From: CAVYYW01 sp963772845
Lineage (GTDB): Bacteria > Bacillota > Bacilli > Bacillales > Sporolactobacillaceae
Assembly: GCA_963772845.1 (NCBI GenBank)
Contig: CAVYYW010000023.1
Span: forward strand, 1-64,000
Length of the DNA stretch: 64,000 nucleotides
Direction of reading: 5' to 3'
The position numbers and the translations under genes were made by a program. Positions 34,174-42,996 of the stretch are shown here, piece by piece; position 1 is the first letter of the stretch, and every line of letters begins with the position of its first letter. The notes under the pieces are model-generated. The model made no database searches. It was not told the origin of the DNA and saw nothing but the letters and a program-made list of their open reading frames with translations.

Positions 34174-35319
34174 TCAGTCAAGATTAGGATCAGCTACAAT
34201 ATGAATATCAATAACATCTGTGTACCGCATGATGTTATTAACGATAGAGCCCTTTGTGATTTCTTCCCAACGTGATCGTGCGGATTGTCCTAATATAATT
34301 TGTGTAATCTTGTTTTCAATCGCCACATCTGTGATAACTTTTGGGATTTTTCTTCCTCCCATTTGCTCAATCACAAAATGGGCGTCAAACTGTCTGCAAA
34401 GCCTTTCCCATTCTTTCAAACGATTTCTTTCTTGTTTGTTCATTTCCTGTATCGTTTTCATCGTAACATTTAAAACCACAAGTTGAGCCTTTAAGCGACT
34501 GGCAATTCGCCATCCTCTTCTAATTAACCGTTCTGCATTTCGGTCATACTGAATACAAACTAAAATCTTTTCATTTGTCCCTTTAGCAGGAGGATGGTCC
34601 CCTGCATTCATTTTATCGTCTACGTTGTTTGCGACCTCACGAAGAGCTAATTCTCGCAAAGCCCCCAAATTATTTTGAGAAAAAAAGTGACTCAAAGCCT
34701 GTTCTATTTTTGACGAATGATAAATTTTGCCGTCCCTTAGTCGTTTTTGTAAGGTCTCAGGTGTGACATCTATTAATATCACTTCATTAGCAATTTCTAA
34801 AACCCGATCTGGAATTCTCTCCCTTACATTTACCCCTGTGATTTGTTGTACAATATCATGAACACTTTCAAAGTGTTGAATATTAACTGCGGAAAGCACA
34901 CTTATTCCATGACTAAGGATATCTTCAACATCCATGCAACGCTTTTTATGTTTTGATCCAGGGACATTTGTATGGGCTAACTCGTCAATAATAACTAATT
35001 CAGGATTGCGCTCAATAATGCCTTCCGTATCCATTTCATAAAAGGTTCTATCTTTATAGCTCAATTGTTTTAAAGGAATTTCTTCAAGATGACCAATAAG
35101 GGCTTTGGTTTCTGTTCGACCATGTGTTTCAACTAATCCGATGACCACATCCACCCCTTCCTTTTTAAGTTCATGCGCTTCTTGAAGCATACGATAAGTT
35201 TTTCCAACCCCAGGCGCCGCGCCAATATAGAGGGTCCATTTCCCTCTTTTTAGCCGTTCGATCTCTATAAGAATCTCTTCTGGGGTTTTTCTCCGATAAT
35301 CATTCGCTCTTGCCGCCAT
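34174..35319 (-). CDS. Free-standing KdpD N-terminal (ATP-binding plus USP) protein
   Basis: 381 residues corresponding only to the cytoplasmic N-terminal part of KdpD. It has Walker A GAAPGVGKT (33-41), canonical Walker B LVIIDELAHTN (D112, E113) and a complete USP-like domain ending ITQIILGQSARSRWEEITKG, NIMRYTDVIDIHIV. No membrane helices, no kinase domain. The USP segment reads VCIQYDRNAERLIRRGWRIA, without the SxS motif. It is probably a soluble modulator of the Kdp system. It lies 63 bases after kdpC and before full-length kdpD. AGAGGG precedes the ATG. Confidence 0.9.
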   Translation of the reverse strand: MAARANDYRRKTPEEILIEIERLKRGKWTLYIGAAPGVGKTYRMLQEAHELKKEGVDVVIGLVETHGRTETKALIGHLEEIPLKQLSYKDRTFYEMDTEGIIERNPELVIIDELAHTNVPGSKHKKRCMDVEDILSHGISVLSAVNIQHFESVHDIVQQITGVNVRERIPDRVLEIANEVILIDVTPETLQKRLRDGKIYHSSKIEQALSHFFSQNNLGALRELALREVANNVDDKMNAGDHPPAKGTNEKILVCIQYDRNAERLIRRGWRIASRLKAQLVVLNVTMKTIQEMNKQERNRLKEWERLCRQFDAHFVIEQMGGRKIPKVITDVAIENKITQIILGQSARSRWEEITKGSIVNNIMRYTDVIDIHIVADPNLD

Positions 35320-35382
35320 TGCAATCCCTCTCTATACGTGTTTTAACCCCCGTCACTATGAAAAATGCCGGAGGCTACTGAC

Positions 35383-35952
35383 TCATTTTAGAAGTTTGTT
35401 CAAATCCAAATTTAATTCTAATACATTAACTGTTTGTTCCCCTAAGAAGCCAAGGCTTGGATTTTCAATATGCTTTTTAACAAGTTGTTTAAGCTGTTTT
35501 TCAGATAATCCTGTAGCTTGACTGACTCTAGATACTTGAGCATAGGCTGCATCTGGACTAATATCTGGATCTAAACCAGAACCAGAGTTAGTAATGAGGT
35601 CCACAGGGAGCTGACTCACAGGCACACCAGGATTGGTTTTCTTCCAATCCTCAACTGATTTTTTTACCCTTTTTAACAAATCAGGATTTGATGGTGCGTA
35701 GTTAGGGGAGCCAGACCCACTCGCATCATCATTAATGCTAGACACTCGGCCATAGAAATATTTGTTAGATTTAAAATTTTGTCCAATGAGTTCAGAACCA
35801 ATAACTTGATGTTTTTGATTATATACCAGGCTACCATTTGCTTGTTTCGGCATAGCCGCTAATGAAATTCCTGTTACAACCAACGGGTAAAGCAAGCCAC
35901 ACACGACAATTAAAGTGGCAGTTAATCGGACAATAGGTCCAAACACCTTCAT
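35383..35952 (-). CDS. kdpC: KdpC, potassium-transporting ATPase subunit C
   Basis: 189 residues from ATG 35952 (AAGGAG 9 bases upstream; a TTG at 35961 abuts the SD). One N-terminal membrane helix (about 8-30) is followed by the periplasm-side domain with family blocks NGSLVYNQKHQVIGSELIGQNF, YFYGRVSS, LITNSGSGLDPDISPDAAYAQ and LGFLGEQTVNVLELN. It joins KdpA and KdpB in the high-affinity K+ uptake complex. 15 bases from kdpB. Confidence 0.95.
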   Translation of the reverse strand: MKVFGPIVRLTATLIVVCGLLYPLVVTGISLAAMPKQANGSLVYNQKHQVIGSELIGQNFKSNKYFYGRVSSINDDASGSGSPNYAPSNPDLLKRVKKSVEDWKKTNPGVPVSQLPVDLITNSGSGLDPDISPDAAYAQVSRVSQATGLSEKQLKQLVKKHIENPSLGFLGEQTVNVLELNLDLNKLLK

Positions 35953-35967
35953 CTTAGCCAACTCCTT

Positions 35968-38013
35968 CTAAATAAATAGGTTAATGATGAAATCGATAGT
36001 TTTTATTCCAATAAAAGGAACAATGATTCCACCAAGACCGTAAATCGTTAGGTTTTTCGTTAATAGCTTATTAGAGCTCATTGGCGTATATTTAACGCCT
36101 TTAATTGCTAATGGGACCAAAAGCGGAATAATAATCGCATTAAAAATCAGAGCTGACAAAATGGCTGAAAGTGGGGATCCAAGCCCCATGATATTGAGCA
36201 CTTTCATCTCTGGAATCGCGAGCATAAACATAGCTGGAATGATCGCAAAGTATTTGGCAATATCATTAGCTATACTAAATGTAGTTAAAGCGCCTCGTGT
36301 CATCAGCAACTGTTTTCCGATAGAGACCACTTCAATGATTTTCGTTGGATTTGAATCCAGGTCCACCATATTTGCTGCTTCCTTTGCAGCGGTGGTTCCA
36401 CTGTTCATGGCGAGTCCCACGTCGGCTTGGGCAAGAGCAGGTGCATCATTGGTCCCGTCTCCTGTCATAGCAACAAGTTTACCTTCTGATTGTTCTTTTT
36501 TGATCACGGCAATTTTGTCCTCAGGCTTACTTTCCGCAATAAAGTCATCGACGCCCGCTTCCTTGGCAATCGTTTCAGCTGTTAACGGGTTGTCACCTGT
36601 ACACATGATTGTCTTAATCCCCATGCGACGTAGTTCCTCAAACCGTTCGCGCATGCCAGGTTTTACCGTATCTTTGAGATAAATGAGTCCATAAATTTTT
36701 GAATCAATGGCCACCGCAAGCGGTGTCCCACCTTTCCGGGCAATATAATGACTTTTTTCGTCAAGATCTTTCGGTATTTTTCCACCTTGTTCCTGTACCC
36801 ATTTTTTAACGGAATCGACGGCTCCTTTTCTTACTTGGCGGCCGTCTGAAAGGTTAAGTCCACTCATCCGCGTTTCTGCTTTAAATTCAATCACTTCAGC
36901 GTTAAGTCCCTCTTGTTCATTGTTTGGATACCCTAATCTCTTGACCAGTTCAATTACAGATCGACCCTCAGGCGTATCATCTTTCAACGAACTCAAAGCA
37001 GCTTGCACTGCCAGTTCTTTCTCTTTGATACTGCCAACTGGAATAAATTCACTGGCCATTCGATTTCCGAAAGTAATCGTTCCTGTTTTATCTAAAATAA
37101 TGGTATTAATATCGCCTGCTGCTTCAACCGCTTTACCCGACATCGCAATAACGTTAAAACGCGTAACACGATCCATCCCTGCAATACCAATCGCTGATAA
37201 GAGACCACCAATTGTCGTTGGGATTAAACAGATGAGCAAAGCAATCAGTTCTGCGGTATCCAGTTTAAACCCTAATCGGTTAGAAAAGATCGGCAGCGTA
37301 ACCACAACAATTAAAAAGATAAGCGTCAAACTTATTAAAACGGTATTCAAAGCAATCTCATTTGGCGTTTTTTGTCTTTTAGCACCTTCCACTAAAGAAA
37401 TCATCTTATCTAAGAATGATTCACCAGGATCGGCTGTTATCTTAACAGTTATTGAGTCACTCACAACACGTGTTCCACCTGTTACAGAACTGAAGTCTCC
37501 ACCTGCCTCTTTGATTACTGGAGCGGACTCTCCTGTAATCGCTGACTCATCAACAGAAGCGAGTCCCTCAATTACTTCTCCGTCACCGGGAATCATTTCA
37601 CCCTGTGATACCACAACGACATCGTCTTTTCGAAGCGAAGCGGAAGAGACAGTTTCGATTTTGTCATAGACGCGTTTTTTGGCAAGGATTTCTTTTTTCG
37701 ATTTCTTTAATGAGTCGGCTTGTGCTTTTCCACGACCTTCTGCTAAGGCCTCTGCAAAATTAGCAAATAAAACTGTAATCAACAGGATAAAAGTAACCGT
37801 CACATTAAACCATCTTGCTGTTGAACTCTCAAAGGCACTTGGAAAAATAGATAGAATCAGGGTGACAATAAATCCAAGCTCAACCACAAACATAACGGGG
37901 TTCTTTATCATCAATCTCGGATTTAGTTTTACGAAAGCATCCTTCAAGGCTGTTCCTATGACATTTTGATTGAATGATTGACTCGAAGAATCTTGTTTAA
38001 GATTTGACGTCAT
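35968..38013 (-). CDS. kdpB: KdpB, P-type ATPase subunit of the K+ pump
   Basis: 681 residues, usual family length. The phosphorylation site is in IILDKTGTITFGNRMASEF, the TGES actuator loop in VDESAITGESAPVIKEAGG, the nucleotide-binding KGA in VRKGAVDSVKKW, and the hinge GDGTNDAPALAQADVG. Membrane helices flank these at the expected places. It hydrolyses ATP to drive K+ uptake through KdpA. RBS AGGAGTG. 21 bases from kdpA. Confidence 0.96.
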   Translation of the reverse strand: MTSNLKQDSSSQSFNQNVIGTALKDAFVKLNPRLMIKNPVMFVVELGFIVTLILSIFPSAFESSTARWFNVTVTFILLITVLFANFAEALAEGRGKAQADSLKKSKKEILAKKRVYDKIETVSSASLRKDDVVVVSQGEMIPGDGEVIEGLASVDESAITGESAPVIKEAGGDFSSVTGGTRVVSDSITVKITADPGESFLDKMISLVEGAKRQKTPNEIALNTVLISLTLIFLIVVVTLPIFSNRLGFKLDTAELIALLICLIPTTIGGLLSAIGIAGMDRVTRFNVIAMSGKAVEAAGDINTIILDKTGTITFGNRMASEFIPVGSIKEKELAVQAALSSLKDDTPEGRSVIELVKRLGYPNNEQEGLNAEVIEFKAETRMSGLNLSDGRQVRKGAVDSVKKWVQEQGGKIPKDLDEKSHYIARKGGTPLAVAIDSKIYGLIYLKDTVKPGMRERFEELRRMGIKTIMCTGDNPLTAETIAKEAGVDDFIAESKPEDKIAVIKKEQSEGKLVAMTGDGTNDAPALAQADVGLAMNSGTTAAKEAANMVDLDSNPTKIIEVVSIGKQLLMTRGALTTFSIANDIAKYFAIIPAMFMLAIPEMKVLNIMGLGSPLSAILSALIFNAIIIPLLVPLAIKGVKYTPMSSNKLLTKNLTIYGLGGIIVPFIGIKTIDFIINLFI

Positions 38014-38034
38014 GATATTTCACTCCTATAACAC

Positions 38035-39711
38035 TCAATGTAAAGTTAAATACTCAGCAATCGGACCAAGGACAAGGACAGGGAAAAATGTAAGAGCTCC
38101 CACTATAAACATTGTCGCAACAAAGATACCTGAGAAAACGGGTGTATCCGTATGGAAAGTCCCAGATGTGACAGGCACTTTCTTTTTATTCAACAAGGAC
38201 CCTGCGACACCAAGTAAAGCGATAATCGAAAAGTACCTACCAATAAACATCGCGAGACCGGTGGTAACATTCCACCACATCGTATTGTCGCCTAAGCCTT
38301 CAAAACCTGACCCATTGTTTGCCGCTGATGATGTGTATTCATAGAGCATTTGTGTTATCCCATGGAAGCCCGGGTTAGAGACAGCTGAATATCCGGCTGC
38401 GAAAAAGGCAGCAAGTGCTGTGAATCCAAGAATAACGAGTGGATGAATAAGCAATGTCACTGCTAAAAGCTTCATTTCCTTTCCTTCGATTTTTTTGCCT
38501 AAAAACTCAGGTGTTCGGCCTACCATCAACCCTGAGAGAAAAACAGCGATCATGGCGTATAGAAGAACGTTCATGAACCCAGCTCCCACGCCACCGTAGA
38601 CTGTATTAAAGAGCATGTTAGTCAGTGCCATCATCCCTGAAATTGGCGTTAACGTATCATGCATGGCATTGACTGACCCTGTTTCTGAAGCCGTTGTCAC
38701 TACCGCATATAAGGTGGACTGAGCGGTCCCGAATCGAACCTCTTTCCCTTCCATATTGCCTTGATGGTGTTGGATACCCAAATTATTCATAGCTGGATTC
38801 CCTTGGTATTCATAAAAAAGAGCCGTCGATAAAAAGATAAGAAAGAGCACAGCCATTGAAACAAATAACGTACGGCCTTGTTTTGGATTTCCAACCATTT
38901 TCCCAAACGTAAACGGTAAGGAAATGGGAAGGAGCAACATTAAAATTATTTGAATCAAGTTTGTAAAACCGTTTGGATTTTCAAAGGGATGGGCGGAGTT
39001 AACACCGAAGAATCCTCCACCGTTATTCCCTAATTCTTTAATTGATAAGAAGGAACCAACAGGCCCTCTCAAAATTGGCTGTATCCCGCCATCAAGTGTG
39101 TGCGCGGTTATCGCATAGTCTAACGTTTGCGGCATCCCACAAGCTACAAAGATTAGACCAGCTAGAAAAGCTATTGGAATAAGAACCCTTGTAATTGCAC
39201 GAACAAGATCTGTGAAAAAGTTACCGATTGGTTTCCCTGACAATCCTCTAATAAAGGCAATAGCAGCGGAAAGCGCCGTTGCAGGAGCAGCAAACATTAA
39301 AAATAAAATACCAATCATTTGCGAAAGTAAAGAAAGACCACTTTCCCCACTATAATGTTGTAAATTGGTATTAGTCATAAAGCTGATCGCCGTATTGAAT
39401 GCCAAACTTGGAGTCATACCCTTTATGTGTGTAGGATTAAGCGGTAGAACCCCTTGAAATCTAAAAATCAAGTAAACTACTAATATCATAAAGACATTGG
39501 TTAAGAGCAACGTTAGCGCATACTCTTTCCAAGATTGATTCTTATCTTTTATGCCGCTAATTTTATAAAGGAATTTTTCTCCTGGAAGAAAGATTCTATC
39601 TAATTTACTTCCTGTATTCGAAAAGACATGAACCATATATAGTCCCATGGGTCTTGCCACGAGAAGTGCTATAAGCAGCGTTATTACAATGCCTATAATA
39701 TCCATCTTCAT
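38035..39711 (-). CDS. kdpA: KdpA, K+-translocating subunit
   Basis: 558 residues with about ten membrane helices and the four selectivity-filter-type loops of the SKT family: AISFMTNTNLQHYSGESGLS, ELGNNGGGFFGVNSAHPFEN, TTASETGSVNAMHDTLTP and YTSSAANNGSGFEGLGDN. It binds and conducts K+ in the Kdp complex. GGAGGG lies 8 bases before the ATG. It follows kdpF. Confidence 0.96.
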   Translation of the reverse strand: MKMDIIGIVITLLIALLVARPMGLYMVHVFSNTGSKLDRIFLPGEKFLYKISGIKDKNQSWKEYALTLLLTNVFMILVVYLIFRFQGVLPLNPTHIKGMTPSLAFNTAISFMTNTNLQHYSGESGLSLLSQMIGILFLMFAAPATALSAAIAFIRGLSGKPIGNFFTDLVRAITRVLIPIAFLAGLIFVACGMPQTLDYAITAHTLDGGIQPILRGPVGSFLSIKELGNNGGGFFGVNSAHPFENPNGFTNLIQIILMLLLPISLPFTFGKMVGNPKQGRTLFVSMAVLFLIFLSTALFYEYQGNPAMNNLGIQHHQGNMEGKEVRFGTAQSTLYAVVTTASETGSVNAMHDTLTPISGMMALTNMLFNTVYGGVGAGFMNVLLYAMIAVFLSGLMVGRTPEFLGKKIEGKEMKLLAVTLLIHPLVILGFTALAAFFAAGYSAVSNPGFHGITQMLYEYTSSAANNGSGFEGLGDNTMWWNVTTGLAMFIGRYFSIIALLGVAGSLLNKKKVPVTSGTFHTDTPVFSGIFVATMFIVGALTFFPVLVLGPIAEYLTLH

Positions 39712-39734
39712 TTTTAATTCCCTCCACTATTATC

Positions 39735-39812
39735 TTAAAATTTTTCAGGATTGATTAAGGCGTAGCCTAAATAACCAAAAAGACCAACAATTAAAATCCC
39801 AAGAATAATCAT
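39735..39812 (-). CDS. kdpF: KdpF small subunit
   Basis: A 25-residue peptide, MIILGILIVGLFGYLGYALI followed by NPEKF, the conserved KdpF single helix with its characteristic ALINPEKF end. It stabilises the KdpABC complex in the membrane lipid interface. It starts 5 bases after the stop of the preceding small ORF (GAAAG upstream), so translation is probably coupled. Confidence 0.9.
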   Translation of the reverse strand: MIILGILIVGLFGYLGYALINPEKF

Positions 39813-39817
39813 TTCTT

Positions 39818-39919
39818 TCACCCTTCTTTTTTATTAGTAACCACTTGATCGGACCATTTTATCAGTCCAATACTCAAGAGGCCCAGAACTCCAAATGTTG
39901 CAATCATAATAATATCCAT
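39818..39919 (-). CDS. 33-residue membrane microprotein upstream of kdpF
   Basis: MDIIMIATFGVLGLLSIGLI then KWSDQVVTNKKEG, from ATG 39919 behind a perfect GGAGGT. One hydrophobic helix and a charged C-terminal tail. It is the first gene of the kdp operon and is only 5 bases from kdpF. Small single-helix ORFs with a similar W/C-x-charged end precede kdpF in other bacteria as far as I recall, but none has a settled name. It is probably an accessory or assembly peptide of the pump. Confidence 0.6.
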   Translation of the reverse strand: MDIIMIATFGVLGLLSIGLIKWSDQVVTNKKEG

Positions 39920-40016
39920 AGAACGACCTCCGTTTTATTCAAGTTAATAGAAAAGGAACATGGTCTGACTGGCTCGATACAATCAAGGTAGCCCCGAATT
40001 GTTTATAAATCTCACT

Positions 40017-40346
40017 TCAAATTCGTTCGTTTCTTCTTGCGACAATAATGTTAACTACTGTCAAGCTCTTTACCAGCTTTAACATTTCGATCGTTAAGAA
40101 TGGATTGTAATCAAACAATACAACCTTGCTAATATCTCTACAGCTTATAAACTTAAATAATTTAATAGGACCACCACCTGCCACTACTTCTGAATAACCA
40201 CTGAGTGGACTGATTTTTATATCTTCAACCCGTCCAAACCATATAAGATAGTGGTTAGAATGTTCTTTAAGGTGGGTATTCAGAAAATCAGATTCAAAAG
40301 GATAAGTACCAGAAAAGGCCATTAATATTGTTTCTTTCACCATCAT
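40017..40346 (-). CDS. Hypothetical protein upstream of the kdp operon
   Basis: A 109-residue protein starting near ATG 40346 (GGTGTGG upstream; adjacent ATGs at 40343 and 40355 are alternatives). It has no signal peptide or membrane helix; strands such as IKLFKFISCRDISKVVLFDY and SLTVVNIIVARRN suggest a small alpha/beta fold. No family recognised. It lies about 100 bases before the kdp microprotein on the same strand and may share its promoter. Confidence 0.5.
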   Translation of the reverse strand: MMVKETILMAFSGTYPFESDFLNTHLKEHSNHYLIWFGRVEDIKISPLSGYSEVVAGGGPIKLFKFISCRDISKVVLFDYNPFLTIEMLKLVKSLTVVNIIVARRNERI

Positions 40347-40355
40347 TATCCACAC

Positions 40356-40657
40356 CTTTATTTTTAGAGCTCCATAAGCAGCAAGGCGTTATTCGTAGAA
40401 ACAAATAAAATGGTTTATCACTTCAGAACTTCACCCTCTTTTTGTTGTTGTTTTCAGTAGCATAGTTTGATTTTAATTCTAAACCTCGTCAAAATAGGGT
40501 AAAGATTTGGCTCAAAGGTGTAAAAAAAATATAAAAATGTTTTCGCCAGAAATCACCTGTTTCTTTAAAGATCCATTTCGTTTTATAAGAAAATGTTGTA
40601 GTTAAGACCCGTCAATTCACAAACAGTTTCTTGAAAATTATTTTCTACTATGTAATA
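40356..40657. other. Intergenic, no gene seen
   Basis: AT-rich leader region of the gene above. A 16-base direct repeat CTACTATGTAATAAAA at 40645-40660 recurs at 40795-40810. I see no further feature. Confidence 0.4.
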
Positions 40658-40697
40658 AAAATGGACGTCATCCCCATAAAAGGATGACGTCCATTTT
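40658..40697. terminator. Strong bidirectional terminator
   Basis: ATGGACGTCATCC / GGATGACGTCCAT perfect 13-base stem, extended by A/T pairs to 16, around CCATAAAA. Confidence 0.85.
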
Positions 40698-40846
40698 GAA
40701 TATCTTTTAAATATCCGGTATCTGATATACAGTTGAGCAGTTACAACTTAGGTAAACGGCTATATTGTTGAATTCACTGTTGCACAGTAACACTCTACTA
40801 TGTAATAAAATAATTACCATAACATGACATGAATTTGGTATTACAC

Positions 40847-40877
40847 AAAAAAACAGAGACCCTAATTTAAGTCTCTG
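40847..40877 (-). terminator. Terminator-like hairpin, minus strand
   Basis: CAGAGAC / GTCTCTG stem with 10-base loop. On the minus strand it is followed by a run of T. It could end transcripts leaving rlmCD. Confidence 0.6.
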
Positions 40878-40900
40878 CATCAGAACTATTTTGTACCCCC

Positions 40901-41400
40901 AAAATAAACTCTTCCGATTTCACACCCTCTCAACCCGCATTCCTCCGTCGCCGTTAAAATAAAGTTTTCCGACCGAACCCCCATTTTGAGCAATTTCCGG
41001 ATCAAAAATGACCGTTTTTCCGTGTGTTTTTCACCCTTTTTTTCACGTTTTTTCGGGAATTAAAATAAAGTTTTCCGAGAATGGAGGGAGAAAAGAGACA
41101 GAATAGGTTTGGGTTTTATCTTGATGAAAATAAGAAATCGGAAGTGGCTTGGAGCCCGTCGAACCAGATAAGAATTTCACTTACTTATTGGAAAAAGCCC
41201 GGAATGGCAAGGTATTCGGCCGATTGGACAGTGTTGGAATACTGCTGGATTTCTATTGAAAAAGGCATAAAAAAGCCCGGGAGATATTGAGAAAAACCCG
41301 GGATGGTATTGGATCCGGACCCCAAAATCGGAAAAGTTTTTTTTAACGAAATCAGGGTCGGAATCGGAAATGTTTATTTTATATCGGAAGAGTTTATTTT
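40901..41400. repeat. Inverted cluster of AAAATAAAnTnTTCCGA motifs
   Basis: Plus-strand copies at 40901-40917, 40956-40972 and 41062-41078; minus-strand copies at 41328-41344 (degenerate), 41364-41380 and 41384-41400. The outermost pair, 40901-40918 and 41383-41400, is a perfect 18-base inverted repeat. Between them lies a second motif, AAAAAGCCCGG-type, three times (near 41193, 41271 and 41292). No credible gene lies inside. Confidence 0.8.
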
Positions 41401-41410
41401 AGTGGGACAT

Positions 41411-42781
41411 TTACAATTGCAACCAAGCTACACACTCGACATGCGTCGTCTGCGGGAACATGTCCACTGGCTGGACTTCCTTTGTTTCGTAGCCTCCTGC
41501 TTCTAGTATCTTAAGATCCCGGGCTAGTGTCGCCGGATTGCAGGAAACATAGACGATGCGTTTGGGTTTCATTTTCAGCATGGTTTCGAGCAGTGCTTCG
41601 TCGCAGCCTTTTCTTGGCGGGTCGACGACCATGACATCGGCTTGAATGCCTTCTTTTTCGTACCAGTCGGGAATGACGGTTTCAGCTTCACCTGCTTTGA
41701 ACGTGACATTACTTAGACCATTCAGCTCAGCGTTCGCTTTCGCGTCGTCAATCGCTTCCGGGACGATTTCGACACCGTAGACTTGTTTGGCATGTTTTGC
41801 GAGAAACAGTGAAATGGTACCGATGCCGCAGTAGGCGTCAATGACCGTTTCTTCACCGGTAAGATTAGCATAGCTCAATGCCTGATCATAAAGCACCTTC
41901 GTTTGGGACGGGTTGATCTGATAAAACGACCGGGCTGAGATGGCAAACTTCACATCGCCGATCGTATCGTAAATGACGTCGCGTCCCCACAGCGTTTTTG
42001 TCGTATTACCATAAATCGCGTTTGTTCGTCTGGAATTGATATTTTGCACGATCGATTTAACCTCAGGATATGCCTCCGAAATTTTATTCAAAAAAACCTT
42101 CCGGAATGGCAGCTCATCGGTTCGTGTGACAAGAACGACCATTACTTCACCTGTTTGCTCGCCGACGCGGGCAACAATATGGCGGAGCACCCCTTTATTC
42201 GACTTTTCATTATAAACTGGAATGCCTGTTTCTTTGGCAATTTCCTTGATCGTTTGCACAATCTCGTCAATTTTCTTTTCCGTAATAATACAGGTGTCCA
42301 TATCGACAATTTCATGGCTGCGTTTTTTGTAAAATCCTGCTATGAGCTCTCCATTTTCGACATCAACCGGGACCTGGACCTTGTTTCGGTAGCGCCACGG
42401 ATCATCCATCCCTTTTGTCGGATGAACAGGAACGTCCTTTAATCCGCCAATTCTCTCAAGCACATCTGTTACAACCTGGCGTTTAAAGTCGAGCTGGCCG
42501 TTGTAGCTCAGATGCTGAAGCTGGCAGCCTCCGCATTGATCATAGATATAGCACGGAGGATCGACCCGTTCTGTGCTAGCTTCCTTTAATTCGATCAATT
42601 TTCCGTAGCCGTAGCCTTTTTTCGTTTTCAAGACTTGAACGGTTGCGTGTTCGCTTGGCAGTGTGCCGGGAATGAACAGCGCATAGCCGTCAATTTTCGC
42701 CACACCCGCTCCGTCATGCGTTAGATCGCTGATTTCGACATCGATTTGCTCATTTTTTTGAACCGGGATTTGTTGATCCAT
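41411..42781 (-). CDS. rlmCD: 23S rRNA (uracil-C5)-methyltransferase RlmCD
   Basis: 456 residues. An N-terminal TRAM domain (residues about 8-60, DVEISDLTHDGAGVAKIDGY) is followed by the [4Fe-4S] cluster cysteines in CYIYDQCGGCQLQHL and DTCII. The SAM site is in VIDAYCGIGTISLFLAKHA, and the catalytic Cys in VYVSCNPATLARDL. RlmCD of Gram-positives makes m5U747 and m5U1939 in 23S rRNA. ATG 42781 has AAAGGTG upstream; an in-frame ATG at 42799 has no SD and overlaps a leader hairpin. The order next to dgkB and gatCAB agrees with B. subtilis yefA. Confidence 0.93.
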   Translation of the reverse strand: MDQQIPVQKNEQIDVEISDLTHDGAGVAKIDGYALFIPGTLPSEHATVQVLKTKKGYGYGKLIELKEASTERVDPPCYIYDQCGGCQLQHLSYNGQLDFKRQVVTDVLERIGGLKDVPVHPTKGMDDPWRYRNKVQVPVDVENGELIAGFYKKRSHEIVDMDTCIITEKKIDEIVQTIKEIAKETGIPVYNEKSNKGVLRHIVARVGEQTGEVMVVLVTRTDELPFRKVFLNKISEAYPEVKSIVQNINSRRTNAIYGNTTKTLWGRDVIYDTIGDVKFAISARSFYQINPSQTKVLYDQALSYANLTGEETVIDAYCGIGTISLFLAKHAKQVYGVEIVPEAIDDAKANAELNGLSNVTFKAGEAETVIPDWYEKEGIQADVMVVDPPRKGCDEALLETMLKMKPKRIVYVSCNPATLARDLKILEAGGYETKEVQPVDMFPQTTHVECVAWLQL

Positions 42782-42805
42782 TGTTTCACACCTTTTCATA
42801 TGTAA

Positions 42806-42832
42806 AAAAGATAGACTTAAGATCTATCTTTT
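42806..42832 (-). terminator. Terminator-like hairpin in the rlmCD leader
   Basis: AAAAGATAGA / TCTATCTTTT, a perfect 10-base stem with 7-base loop. On the minus strand a run of T follows and the rlmCD ATG comes about 25 bases later. It either ends upstream transcription or attenuates rlmCD. Confidence 0.7.
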
Positions 42833-42902
42833 CAGAGTTGTTCAGACTGTTGCATTTGTTTAATGGTTGTTTTTCATTAGACATTTCCTTGATTGAATTG
42901 AA

Positions 42903-42930
42903 AAGCGGTCTCCTTGATCGGAGACCGTTT
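42903..42930 (-). terminator. Terminator of the nucleoside transporter gene
   Basis: CGGTCTCC / GGAGACCG stem of 8 around TTGATC. On the minus strand it is followed by CTTTTC. Confidence 0.75.
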
Positions 42931-42996
42931 CTATCATCATTATTATAATTTATTGTCTGTCATAAATCAAAGCTGCAGCGGGCTTGATATGCAAGC

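Noticed and set aside
36920..37669. 249-codon antisense ORF in kdpB
   Set aside because: Shadow of the kdpB frame, with no SD and no recognisable domain.
39920..40016. Riboswitch in the kdp leader (cobalamin-like or c-di-AMP-like look)
   Set aside because: A GAGCCAGTCAGACC stretch caught the eye, but the region is only about 100 bases and lacks the other conserved elements of either class.
41081..41290. 69-codon plus-strand ORF inside the inverted motif cluster
   Set aside because: Low-complexity sequence in a repeat region, and no convincing SD despite a nearby GGAGG within its own start.
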